Part shown: positions 48,220-59,300 of the stretch, piece after piece
Numbering within the stretch: the stretch's first letter is position 1
Layout: every line of letters begins with the position of its first letter
Notes under the pieces: model-generated
What the model was told of the DNA's origin: nothing
Databases searched by the model: none
The model's input: only the letters and a program-made list of their open reading frames with translations
Program-made: the position numbers and the translations under genes
Assembly (NCBI GenBank): GCA_905250115.1
Contig: CAJNOI010000070.1
Location: 169,856 to 233,855, forward strand
Direction: 5' to 3'
DNA from: Adineta steineri
Taxonomy: Eukaryota > Rotifera > Eurotatoria > Adinetida > Adinetidae
DNA length: 64,000 nt

Positions 48220-48353
48220 TAAACGAAACTAAATCGAATGTTAAAGATTTTGTATGAAAATAGTTATTATCAATAATGTTTCTCTACATCATCAAAAGAA
48301 TTCCTTTTTCGCGCATCATTATAATACGATACATGACCGCAAAGTTTATTAAT

Positions 48354-49652
48354 TCAGTCAAAAACATGAACAAGCATATGTGCAACATAAAAAGCAGCGC
48401 TTTTGAACTCAATGTTGCATTTGGAACAATAAAATTCTAGTGACTTAGTATCAGAGCGTTCAGTTTCAGAAGAAGAAGAGGAAAGTTCTGCACCATGACC
48501 TGTTGCATTTTCATGTTGTTCAAGACTCATCGGTGTACGAAACGCCCTATTGCAGTCCACACACAAACGTACTTCCCTTTGACTATGTCGCTTATTTTTT
48601 TGATGTTGAAACAGTGCTGCAACTGTGAAGAAGCTGTCATCACATAATGAGCATTCAAATAAATGTTGTTTGGCGATTTGATGCTGTTGTAGAGAATTTT
48701 CGGTTTCAAATTCGCTAGTGCATTGCGGACACTGAAGTAGATTTTGAGCTGGAACGGATGAATATGGTGGTGAATAACGATCTCTGGTACTATATACGTT
48801 TCCATAATCATGATACGATATTGGATTACTTGGTGGAGCTCCTGGTGTAGACGAAACTTGACAGGTGGCGAAAGCGTTGTTCATAGGCGAAGGCTGCATC
48901 GGGAAAGTGAAGATATCCCAACTATAATGCTTGTTAACAGTGGCTTTCTACTCCTGTTTAGCTGGCTTATTGTGTATGACGATGACTTCGAAGTGCGCTT
49001 GATGGCGCAGATCGGCCAACTTGCCGACAAAATCAATATCACCCGAAATCAACACAATCGTAGCCGGTGATCGATAAGCCCGTTCGAAACGATCCAAATC
49101 GAGTAGAATCTGACGATCGGCACTACCTGCTTTCCGACCGGGTACGTGTGTAATGCGCACGTTAGCATGCGCAAGACTGAGTTGATTCGCTTGTGAAATA
49201 GTACCGACGTCACAATAACAAGTGAATCCTACTTCTTGCAATTCTGGTGTGATCACGAGCATGTGACGAATTCGTTGAACAATATCGAAAGGTTTTTGGT
49301 TGCGCGGTATCTGGACATTTTCCAAGTCCCAAAATATACTGATAACTCTTTCTGTTGATTTATGTTGCTGTTTAGCAGATGGTGAATTATAGGAAGGCTT
49401 TATGCTAGAATACGATGTAGAAACCGGCAGAGAGTTTGACACATTAGATAAAACAGGAGGATGTCGATAGCGACAGTTCATATTCGTACAAGAATGAGGC
49501 CATTTGAAACATCGATTATCTTGTTGAATTACTTGTCGACAGTGACGAAATCGACAGTTCTTTCCATACTTGCAATTAAGCCCATTCACAAAATACGTAC
49601 AATCAGTTAACGATTGTAATGAAATCAAGTCGACACTTCCATTGCTAGCCAT
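48354..49652 (-). pseudogene. CCCH - NYN ribonuclease - C2H2 zinc-finger gene interrupted by one in-frame TAG
   Basis: 433 codons in one frame with a single stop at codon 235 (48948-48950). Before it: a CCCH finger (CTYFVNGLNCKYGKNCRFRH, 18-37), a second Cys-rich finger (48-64), and a NYN domain of the MARF1/limkain class with FWDLENVQIP (108-116), GSADRQILLDLD (176-187) and SGDIDF (203-208) supplying the acidic metal-binding residues. After it the frame continues KATVNKHYSWDIFTF and then four C2H2 fingers (LQCPQC, FECSLC, RLCVDC, FYCSKC). NYN domains cut RNA. A normal start (MASNGSVD) is present. Possible readings are a recent nonsense mutation, readthrough, or two products (234 aa NYN; 181 aa zinc finger from MQPSPMNN). 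Confidence 0.75.
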
Positions 49653-50028
49653 TTCTTTGTCACTGCGACAGTTAAAGATCTAAACGAGAAGGTTTCTTAT
49701 AGCTTTTCACCGCGCTTTATATTGTAGCTCACGTAGTTATATCTCCTGTTTAGACATTCTTACTGTGTCCTTGTGATAACAACGGACAGATATCTTCAAA
49801 ATTAATGAAAAAAAAAGATATGCAACATTCTGTCATCCAACAGAACAGAAAAGGATGACTGCTTGAAAGTGCGTGTCGCGTATTTTTTTCAGTATCATCG
49901 TTACATATTACATCTCCATACTCATCAAGTGTATGACAATACACAAGCTGGATGGTAGTGTTGATATTTTTCTTGCTTACGAAGAATTAAAATTGTATCA
50001 TTTTCGAAATCAAATAATTGATTTTGCG

Positions 50029-50106
50029 AATGTGGGTGTGAGGTGGATGTGGATATTACTATCGATTTTGGTCTCGTCTTCATCGTCACCCACACCCTCC
50101 ATGCGG
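50029..50106. repeat. Telomere-like hairpin repeat
   Basis: AATGTGGGTGTGAGGTGGAT on the left, GTCACCCACACCCTCCAT on the right. The spacer starts ATATTACTATCG. Confidence 0.82.
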
Positions 50107-50822
50107 ACCCCAACAGTTTTCAGTCAGAAAGAGCAAATTTTCTATCAAGTTGTAGTAAAAAGGTGAGAATTGTGTAAAGGACATCACTACAGATAAAATT
50201 AAAAAAAAGATTGTTTTTTCCTATCGTTTTCTCATGATGTTTAAAACTATAATAGAAGGCTCCGAGCTTTTTTATTTTGAGGGGAAGAGAGTTTACAATG
50301 TTGCATTATCGATGTTCAAATCAAAGACGCTGATATCATTAATAAGTTAGACTAGCATCCTTCGAGGCGTATCTGGAAGCACGGGAATAAATTCAAAATC
50401 GCGTGAGACCTGAATAAAATATAGGAAATACAGGATATATAGGACGACTACGAAGCCTGTTGTATGATCTTTGAGTGAGGTTTATAAACATTTTTGAATA
50501 CCCTTCGCGGAAGCCAGCAGTTTATGCTGGAAATGGCTTTTTCTTTTTGTTCATTAAGAAAGAGTGCAAATGACCTTTTTAAGCAAAAATCAGAGGAAAA
50601 TAGTGCTCTCTTTTATTAGAAGAAATAGAAATAAGAAAAAAATTCACAAACATGCAATATTTGATTGTTAGTCCTGATGATTTTCTTGCCACTTGTTGTT
50701 GACAAGGAGCATGCGATCTTATCATCATCTTTCTTGATTTGTAATTCATTTCTGAGCATTTGCCTCTCATGTGGACATTGATTCAACGCTACCATGAAAT
50801 CATTCCATTGCACGAGAAAATT

Positions 50823-50882
50823 GGGTGTGGGTGTGGTTGTTGGTGGGTTATTAGTTTGCGATACGAATAACACCCTCACCCT
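50823..50882. repeat. Telomere-like hairpin repeat, loop type 2
   Basis: GGGTGTGGGTGTGGTTGTTG on the left, ACACCCTCACCC on the right. The spacer TTATTAGTTTGCGATACGAA is shared with the copy at 52166. Confidence 0.85.
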
Positions 50883-51043
50883 TTACAAAAACGTTATGTA
50901 CTATAATTGATATTGACATGTATTTGGGCATTCGTTTTCTTCTCTCTACTTCAGCAAATATGTCTGACACTTCTTTAGAATAGCCACGTGCATCTTCAAG
51001 ATCATTTTTACTATCACTGTTATCGTTCGAACTCTCCGATAAG

Positions 51044-51541
51044 TTAAAATGTTTGTTGTAGTTGTAGTTGTTGTGCTTGTTTTTGTAGTATGATCTAAAT
51101 TAATATATATGAGAGACATATAAGAGATATTACATTGAAATAAATATATTGGTACCTTTCGTTTCACGTCAACCTTAGGTACGCTGTTTTTGGTGTGTTG
51201 TTGATTAGTCAACAATGGAACTAAATTCATATTCACGAGTCGTCGAGAAAATGGCAATATAGACTACAATAGCAAAAAGAAACCACATTGGCAAATACAA
51301 AAAGAGTGTTTAACGAATAAGATCCATCACTTACTTGACCATTTCCTTTTAGTTCTAAACCAGTCGATTTGTTCCATTCATTTACATATTTCATCTACAA
51401 ATACAAATTAAAAAATAACTGTTTTCACTCAATAATATAAAATTTCAATTTCACTTTGGAGTCAAGTCTGGTTGAGAAGCATTTGTTAGCCATATATGCC
51501 ATTAGTAAATAGTTGAATAAAAACTTAAGTGTTGTAAAGAT
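51044..51541 (-). CDS. Multi-exon gene, 3' part, unrecognised
   Basis: Four consecutive exons, each a multiple of three and phase 0 with GT-AG borders: 51455-51541, 51335-51394, 51156-51263, 51044-51094 (stop). They encode about 101 residues: FNYLLMAYMANKCFSTRLDS, then KYVNEWNKSTGLELKGNGQ, LPFSRRLVNMNLVPLLTNQQ, and a Gln-rich end KQAQQLQLQQTF. A further possible exon reads MIFFNNCIRHMGELYINPIL (about 51870-51955), but I could not link it in phase. I do not recognise the family. The consistent phases argue it is real. Confidence 0.4.
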
Positions 51542-53539
51542 CTGAAAGAGAAAATTCAAAATCAAGAAATACTCTAAATGTATATGTATAAATAACACGA
51601 AGAAAAGAAATAGAAATATAAAAAGAATATGCATGATGCTCAAAAGCAGACTACAAATAAAACAACTAAGATTAGTAAACATATTTAGTTACCTGTTGTC
51701 GTTTGTTCAACTACAGTTAACGTTCTTTTCTCTTATTTCCCTTGTGTCGGCTGGACTTGTTACATGCAGCTGCTTGCTGTTAAAAATGATTTACACATCT
51801 CTACAAATAGAAAGAATGTTGTAAATAAGTTAAAATTGAACGAAGTGGTTTGGTGAATTGCATTTGCTTACTTACTATTAGATCTCATTGAGAGGATTGG
51901 ATTGATATATAATTCACCCATATGTCTGATGCAGTTGTTGAAAAAGATCATTTTGAAATATCTAGAAAGGCAAAGAATTTTTGTTTAATTAAGAAATTAA
52001 TGAATAGAAGAATTGTGTGAGTTATTCTTTGTTACTTAATTTTAGATTTTGTGAAGAGCTTCCGATTAATGTATAATGGAGGGTATATATAGTATTGATT
52101 TGTTTAGATAAATGATGTCGAATTTCCCATTTTTATGTATCACGAGTTATCATATCATATGATACATCTGGGTTGTGGGTGTGGGTGGGTTATTAGTTTG
52201 CGATACGAATAACACTCACACCCATCCTAGATCCGCCACTGATCATTACATATTTATCATTTGTCCTGTTCTTTTTATCAGATATTTTTCTTAAAGTATA
52301 TTGTGATGGATATCTTATCGTGTATATTCCAATAACAAAAAAGAATCGAATGAATATAAATGAAAAAACAATAAGAAGACGAACGCATATGAATGCAAAA
52401 ACAAAAAGGAGTGAAGCATACCATAAGCACATATCATCACGCGTAAGCTATATCATAAAAGATGAAACGAAGAAAGAATGTATATATGATATAGAACGAA
52501 GAAGAACACGAGATGAAATGTATAAAATATTCAAAATATATCGAAGATAGAGTAGAATGTATGTGTGTGAGAAAGAGGAAAAGTGAGAGGAGTATGAATG
52601 CAAACAGATGCATGACAGAGGAAAGAGAGTATATCATGTCCAGTGAACATGACATATATATGAAATATTATTAATATTAGTTAAATTTCTTATAGTTTTG
52701 ATAATATCATTTCATAAATTCTTTATTATATAAAAATCAAGTATAAATTAAGTAGTAGAATTATACAACTATAGAAAAAAATTAAGTTCAATAAAAATCA
52801 TTAATTTAGAAGGACTATCTAGTCTTAGTATTTTTCTTTTCCTTTTATTGAACTTATTTTTTCTCTTGACCAACATTAAAGCGATTTTTTTTCTTATTTA
52901 ATTAGCTCAAAACATACAACATTTCAAAAAACATAAAAAGTCTAATAGCTTATATTGTGAAAATATAATCTTCATTAAGTTGAATTAATTAAGTCATATT
53001 TCAATATTCTCTTCATTGAGCTAGCTTATCGATACTTTTACAAATCAAATAAAAAAATGTTTTTTTTATGAATTAATTCGATAGTTAGGAATAAATCCAA
53101 CAAAAGAATTTAAAAATTAGTCCATGAATTATTATCAATTAGTGAGTGTTAAATATTCCTCAAAAAAATCAACAGTGAGATTTAAGCTATAGTTTTGAGT
53201 CAGTAGATAAAAAAAAGTGATAATCGAATACTGTAAACAATACACATATAACAAATACCGTTTGTCTTTATGATTCTGTGCGCTTTCAGTTGAGAGTGTA
53301 TAATATACGAGATACTACACTAAAATAAGACTATATCCCTTTAATTGAAGAAAAAGAAAGTCCCTATCTAGAAAAAAAAACAAAAAATGCTTCTTTCATT
53401 CTAAAGATAAAAAGGGGAGAATAGAAAGAATGCCATTAATAATAACATTCTTTCAAAGATATATGTGATTGTTGTTCAAGCTCTCGTGTAACGATTTAAA
53501 TGACGAAGAAAAACGTACTCGTTGAAAAATAAAATTCTT
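51542..53539. other. Gene-poor AT-rich stretch with one hairpin
   Basis: Contains the hairpin at 52166-52230 and the possible exon at about 51870-51955. The purine-rich stretch 52330-52630 gives long spurious frames on both strands. Confidence 0.45.
52166..52230. repeat. Telomere-like hairpin repeat, loop type 2
   Basis: CATCTGGGTTGTGGGTGTGG on the left, ACACTCACACCCATCCTAG on the right. Same spacer as 50823-50882; the two copies share 32 identical bases across the loop. Confidence 0.85.
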
Positions 53540-53825
53540 ACCTAGGGCGGTCGTTTTGACCATCGGAAACAACATCTTAAACGGCTTAAAACGACTATAA
53601 AACGGCGTTTTACTGCCTTATTTTCAGTCGTATTTCACCGTAATGCATCAACCTAGAATACGGGCCATTTTTTCACTAGAAACCAGCTGTCGTTTTCCCC
53701 CTTATTTCTATATATTTCTGGGTCGACGGATTACGGCGACGTTTTAGGACCGTTTTTCGCCGTATTTTACCGGTTTGCCACGTTTAAGGCCGTTTACATC
53801 GCCGTTGTCTTTGTTCTGGGTAAGT
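53540..53825. mobile_element. GC-richer MITE-like island with CTTACC termini
   Basis: About 285 bp much richer in G and C than its flanks. It starts CTTACCTAGGGCGG; the reverse of its end starts CTTACCCAGAACAAAG. AAACGGC-type words recur on one strand (CTTAAACGGC, AAAACGGCG) and their complements on the other (GGCCGTTT, CGCCGT). Noncoding. Confidence 0.55.
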
Positions 53826-54429
53826 AACTATTTTTTGAATATAATAAATTGATTCATTTTCATTCTTATGCATCTATTTGAAGCAAGTAAAATTTTCATA
53901 GATATTAGTTTTTCTATCAAACGTAAACAATATTCATCAAATTAATTTTTCATAAAAAAAATAAATGAAAATGCCTAGAATTATGCTACACAAGAAAATA
54001 TCTTTAAATTATAACTAGAATAAATGTAGTCCTCTTACTAGAGCAAATTTCTTTCGCTGTTCGATGAATGAATTTATATCTTTATTAATCTATTTATCGA
54101 TAATATCTTATGATTTAATGAAAGTATCAAATAAAATGAGCAGCATTAAAAACGATGCTTTTCTCTACTTCAGTTTCTATAGAGATAATTCATAACAAAG
54201 CAAAATATCCAGGCACTTTCAGTATTCTCAGTAGATGTAATTTAATTGATGAAAAGTTAGTCGAATGTGATTTTCGTTAACTTATAATCATTTGTAAAAA
54301 CTTGATTTTTAAAAAATATTTTTAGTTTTTTTTTGTATTTTATTATATGGCAAAGTAAAGTAAATGCTTTTTTGCCTGCACGTCATCATAATAAAGTAAA
54401 AGGAAAAAAAACGAAACGCACATCTATTT
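53826..54429. other. AT-rich spacer
   Basis: Nothing recognised. Confidence 0.4.
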
Positions 54430-54860
54430 AACGAGTAGGTCTATTGAGTCGATTAAGGTTATCTCTACAACCATTTCCACTTGCAACCAATTCATTTTTT
54501 ATATTTCCTGGTTTCTATCGTCTTACTTCATGATTCGAATAGTTAAAAACATAAATTAATCCATTTTTATCGATTATTAGACCAGAACAACCAATATTTG
54601 AAATAAGAATTTGTTGATTTGTTTGATTTTTATAAGAATAGCTAATTACTCGTCCAGTTCCCTCATTAAGAATAATAAAAGAATTGTTTTACGTATCAAA
54701 AACTATATCTTATGAAAACTCAATTAATTATTTTGATTTCAACCTCCAATAATTTGACCAGTATTTGAATTCAATTCCCATTTAACAACAAGATGATTCC
54801 AGCAATCAACAATATGAATTGATTTATCTTTATCAACAAAGATTCTGTAAGGGTAATACA
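54430..54860 (-). pseudogene. NHL-repeat beta-propeller pseudogene
   Basis: Read on the minus strand it gives FVDKDKSIHIVDCWNHLVVK, WELNSNTGQIIGG, then after an intron-like break FIILNEGTGRVISYSYKNQT, GLIIDKNGLIYVFNYSNHEV and NELVASGNGCRDNLNRLNRP. These are typical NHL blades with VDxxNxRIxxW-like cores. At least two in-frame stops (TAA after DT, TAG after RR where Trp is usual) show decay. NHL proteins are very abundant in bdelloids. Confidence 0.65.
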
Positions 54861-56049
54861 GTTGATTTCATTCCTCTCCTTCTCCACTTCTTTCAGCAAA
54901 ACTAATTGCAAATTGCTCATATTTATTCTTTTTTGTTTGAATTTCTTCTAAAATAAAACATTCTCATTTTATTCAAAATCTTTTTTATGATTTTTAAATA
55001 AAAAAACGAATGTAAGAAGAAAAGTTTATATATGAATTTGTTTTAATAAAATACAATCTTGTTTTTATTAAAAATAATCTTCACTGAACAAAACTAATTT
55101 CAAAGAATTTTTTCAGATCTTTTAATCCAAAAGTTCATTATTGGACTTTTATAAAAGTTTAATTTAGGAAGATATTTTTAAATTGAAAACGAATTCTAAA
55201 TAGAACCGATTAAAAATTTCTTTTATTGAATAATTTCAAAAATTTGATTTTTTTCCATTGTAAAAATTGATGAGAAAATGTATATCAACTTTGACACAAC
55301 ATAATCTCTTTATTTGATTAGTAAAACAATTTTTCAAATGAATAAAACTTTAAAATTGAATTTATCTGAAAAGATTGGATTAAATTTGAATTTAATATTT
55401 GACTAAACCTTCTAACAAACAAAAACCTAGTGATTTTACAAAAAAAATTGTTACCTGGTTAATTTGTTGAAATAATATTTTGGAATGATTAATGAGAAAA
55501 TATTTCTTAACGAAATTTGAATAGTTTAAAAACAGAAAATAAAACTAGTTCATTTGAGAAAGATTATTTTTCAAATTTTTCTTTTACTTTCAATATTTAA
55601 AAAAATAAAGAAACAAAATTGTTTATTCACATTTTATCAATTCTCCATTTTTCTTTTAAAAACAAATAAATTAAATAGTTCTTTAAAGCTATTTATTAAG
55701 AAAAACATTTTTATAATACCTTTTTAAACTGAAAAACTAGTTGAAAATATCTAATAGAATTATTCTTAACAGTAAAGGGTAGATATGAAAAAGATTGAAT
55801 TTGAATTGAAAATTTAAGATTTTTATAAAAATTAATAAAGATTAATCGATTAGAATTTAAATAGTTTAAAATAAAGGAAAACTTATAAAATTTTATTATT
55901 AAATAGTTATGCTTGACGAAAACTAAGTTTTTTATTTGGTTGCATTATAAGAAAACCCTCTCTTCATATTATATCTTGATCAAATGGATAATATATGTAC
56001 AAGGCAAAAAGAAAAAAATATGAAAGAATGTGTACAACGAAAAGTTAGA
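54861..56049. other. Very AT-rich spacer
   Basis: No gene or arms recognised. Confidence 0.4.
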
Positions 56050-56051
56050 TA

Positions 56052-56327
56052 TTCATGTAAAAAAAGTTGTGAAAATCATGATTTCATGAGAAATCTGATG
56101 AGAAATCGATTTAAATGGCACGATTTTCATAGCTTGGTAATCGAGTAAGTTGTTGTATAAAATCGATTAAAATTAATTACTTTTTTACGAAAAATTAAAT
56201 ATCGTTGGATTTTAATCTATTATTCACGATTTATTCGATTACCAAGCTATGAAAATCGTGCCATTTAAATCGATTTCCCATCGGGTTTCTCATAAAAATC
56301 ATGATTTTCACAACTTTTTTACATGGG
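56052..56327. mobile_element. 276-bp foldback MITE with TA flanks
   Basis: Arms of about 95 bp, nearly identical: left TTCATGTAAAAAAAGTTGTG, right reverse CCCATGTAAAAAAGTTGTG. Both continue through AAAATCATGATTT, AAATCGATTTAAATGGCAC and GATTTTCATAGCTTGGTAAT. The spacer is about 80 bp of AT-rich DNA. TA lies on both sides (56050-56051, 56328-56329), consistent with mariner-type mobilisation. Confidence 0.85.
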
Positions 56328-56365
56328 TATAGTGTCTCTGATTATGTTCAGTTGCACAAATTAAA

Positions 56366-56434
56366 GAGGGTAGGTATGGGTGTGAGTATGTGTAATGAAT
56401 GTGAAGAATAAATACAGCCACACCCATACCCTCA
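56366..56434. repeat. Telomere-like hairpin repeat
   Basis: GAGGGTAGGTATGGGTGTGA on the left, GCCACACCCATACCCTC on the right. The spacer has TAATGAATGTGAAGAATAAA. Confidence 0.85.
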
Positions 56435-57963
56435 AAATATATCAATTGTAATCGAAATGATTATTATTATTCGTAACTTATTTTAAACCATCGCAAATCT
56501 TGAAATTTTTTTAAAAACTTTAAAGTCGTGATTTTGATACAGAGCGTCGCATCGCATTTTCCAGATAAGTCTCGACTCATGTGCCACCTAGTTCAAATGA
56601 AAATGTCACCTCCTCTATATATCAGACATATTGTAAATAAACAGATAAATTCCACTTATATATTTTAGAATATTTAAATTTTAATTAATATTTTTTTTCA
56701 AAAATTCAACTTATTTTCAAAAAAAATATTATACTTCTATCGATTTTTCAGTAATTCAAATTTAAATAACTTAATTTAATTAAATCTTAAATATATTTAC
56801 GTTCGCAAATAAGATGTAGTCAGCTTGAACATCCTTCTACGATTGATAAAAAAATCATCTCGTTTATTCAAACCGTAATAGAGATATTTAGTTTTTTTCC
56901 TCGATAAAGTGAGTTTTAGCTCACCCTGTATAAAATTATATTATATAGTTGTTTCTACTTCATTAACCATTTCAAAGAAATACTAATCTTTAACTTATAA
57001 TTCAACTTTCACTAAACTTACTGATAAATATGCTCAGATTTATACATATATATATATATATATATATTAGATTTCTACTTTCAAAACCTCATATCTCTTT
57101 ATTTATACAGATCAAAGTAAATAAATTATTATCTAATCGAACTTCATTGAATATTTTAAATAAGTTAATATTCAATTCTTTTCCTATTTATCGAATGAAA
57201 AACAAAATAATAATACAATCAACAATATGAAATCATAACCAAAATATATCACTAAAAGAATATTAATTGTATATTTTTATTGCTCTGTCTTTGTATTATT
57301 ATTAATTTTTAAATAGCTTACAATTAATACAAATAGTTATGTTTATTCATAACTTCATGTAATTATAAATTGTAGACATAACGGATGAGTCACTTAAGCA
57401 AGGAAGAAACTGCAACGTAAAATACAATTGTATGGCTTCCAAGTGGTATCAAACTTATGATAATCAATATACCATTGATTCACAGCACTATATTTTATTT
57501 AATAATTCAAACTCCTCAAATACATTACTTATCAATGGTCTCTCTCTTTATTACTCCATTACAGATACTAAACTTCTATCACATAAAACATCGTGTTATA
57601 TGGACGAACAAGAATAAGAGGCTAAGGAAAAATCAATGACTGAAAAAGGAATGCAGATTTTATAATAGAGAAGAAGAACAATGTAATTACATTGAGAGAA
57701 TATATAGAATGAAGGTTTACTATGTATGAGCGTAATGTAATCACATTGAAAGAATAAAGAGAACGAACAAATATTTAAGGACAATCGAGTATACGATAAG
57801 TATGTCCTTTATCTATTTATAAGTGATGAATAAGAATAAATCTTCAATATATCACTTATAAAAGATAAACAGATAGTATAAAACTTTCTTCATACTTATT
57901 GGCACAGAAACGTCGTAGAATGTTTACATCTTCTATCTGTATTGTTCTGATAAACAGATCTTC
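56435..57963. other. Gene-free stretch
   Basis: (TA)n microsatellite at 57046-57068. Two copies of AATGTAATTACATTGAGAGA-like sequence occur at about 57678 and 57733. No gene recognised. Confidence 0.4.
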
Positions 57964-58450
57964 GATTAATTGTATTTTGCCAACGCAACCATTCTTTTTC
58001 TGGTTGTTTTGAATTTTCTTCATGAGATAAATCATGAATCATGATACTTCGTTATCAATATCCGGTAGTTATACTACGAGGACAAATATATATACATTCT
58101 ATTCTACAGAATAGATAAAACGCCGATTACGTTTATTTCGCCAGCACACTCGTTTTTCTGTTGTTATTTTAAATTTCGTTAATGAAACGAATGCTGAATT
58201 ATAATAACGCATCAACGATAATAGGTAATTATACGGTGAAGGCAAATATATATATGCACGCATCTCTATAGAAAAGATAAAACGTCGATTAGATTTATTT
58301 CGCCAACGTATACGTTTTTTTTCTTGTTCTTCTGAGTTTCGTTAATGAAACCAAAGCCACATTATAATATCGTCTCATCGTTAAAAGGTAATTATAATGC
58401 GAACGCACATAAGTATGCACTCTATTGTACAGAATAGGTAAAATTTCTAT
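57964..58450. repeat. Tandem repeat, about 162-bp unit, three copies
   Basis: GATTA-(6)-TTTATTTCGCC-like starts recur at 57964, 58125 and 58287. Each unit carries TTTCGTTAATGAAAC-like and GGTAATTATA-like words and a final TCTATTCTACAGAATAGATA-like block. Confidence 0.75.
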
Positions 58451-58479
58451 TAAAATTATTTCTAAAATCGACTCATTTT

Positions 58480-59065
58480 TTTAATTTTGAAGTGAAAATT
58501 ATTATAGTTGATGCAAATGAGTATAATTTCGATGTTTTGCCTAATGCCATAGTCATTCAATAAAGTAAGTTCACCATCTGTTAGGCGACATTGAAGAGTT
58601 ATGTATTTCGTTCAATAATAATAGAAGAATAATGGATTTAATACAACAAAAATACAAATAAAACAAACTTTCAATTTTACAATGCAAATAATTGATGTTG
58701 ATGCAAACGTGTACGATCTTACTCTTTCGACTGATTTTAATAATCATTCACTGGAGTAAATGCACCATCTGTTACTAGAAATTGAAGAATTATGTGTTTG
58801 GTTTAATAATATCATTAATACAAGGAATTGAATACCAGAAAAATATAAATAAACGAAATTTTAATGTTACAGTGAATACTATTGATGTTGAGGTCAATGC
58901 GTGCAATTTCAATGTTTTGACTGATTTTCATAGTCATCAACTGGAGTAAGTTCACCATCTCAGAGTGGAAATTGAAGAATTATATATTTTGTTTGCTAGG
59001 AATGAAAATATAATGAATTTAGTTCGACAAAAATACAAATAAAATGAAATTTTAATTTTACAGTG
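58480..59065. repeat. Tandem repeat, about 190-bp unit, three copies
   Basis: GTAAGTTCACCATCTGTTAG-like words recur at 58565, 58757 and 58947. Each is followed by ATTGAAGAATTATGT-like and AAAATACAAATAAA-like blocks and preceded by ATTGATGTTGA-like words. Confidence 0.75.
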
Positions 59066-59145
59066 ATAACCATACTTTTATTTATTGATTTTTTGTAATG
59101 AATGAATTCGTTGATTTTTATGATAGAAACTTCATGAATTATAAG

Positions 59146-59300
59146 CTGAATTATGTGAATATGGCCCATATTTTGAAGCAACTTTTCTACTTTCAAATAA
59201 TCCAGAGGGTTTCGATACATATTTATCGATGAATATTGTACGTCCTGTTGTTCGTACTAATCTTTCATTCACTCAATTTATGCAAGCTGATACAACTGAT
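59146..59300 (+). pseudogene. Isolated coding exon, unrecognised
   Basis: An AG-bounded open segment ends at GTAAGA. It reads ELCEYGPYFEATFLLSNNPE, then GFDTYLSMNIVRPVVRTNLS and FTQFMQADTTD. Protein-like composition amid noncoding DNA suggests a real exon of a decayed or displaced gene. No neighbouring exon found. Confidence 0.4.

Larger units (their letters stand above)
46006..48257 (+). pseudogene. Unrecognised split gene, probably frameshifted; contains the R-SNARE gene in its long intron
   Basis: Exons inferred: 46006-46206, 46273-46601, 47910-48157, 48218-48257. Borders are GT-AG and phases agree, except for a one-base shift inside the GAT repeat at about 47990-48006. Beyond that shift the frame resumes as DDLLFEDETVFERIFALKEM. 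Sequence style is a Ser/Thr/Pro-rich start followed by an alpha-helical domain (LLNNINNASKRIDTHKILKN, LLCLSMLATFILRQLPRGD, EILQQLLTIQEGIEFAQ), ending INETKSNVKDFV. No family recognised. The shift could be decay or an assembly error in the repeat. The 1.3 kb middle intron is far longer than its neighbours. Confidence 0.45.
49653..51043. other. Gene-poor stretch with two telomere-like hairpins
   Basis: Hairpins at 50029-50106 and 50823-50882. The part 50330-50560 is less AT-rich (for example CTTCGAGGCGTATCTGG) but without a frame or arms I can name. Confidence 0.45.

Noticed and set aside
52320..52655. Overlapping frames on both strands
   Set aside because: Produced by a purine-rich (GAA/AAG) stretch; Lys/Arg-rich on one strand and Ser/Phe-rich on the other, with no domain.
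59146..59300. Exon considered as a part of the nearby PKS
   Set aside because: Its sequence does not resemble any PKS domain and it lies beyond two transposons from the PKS remnant.
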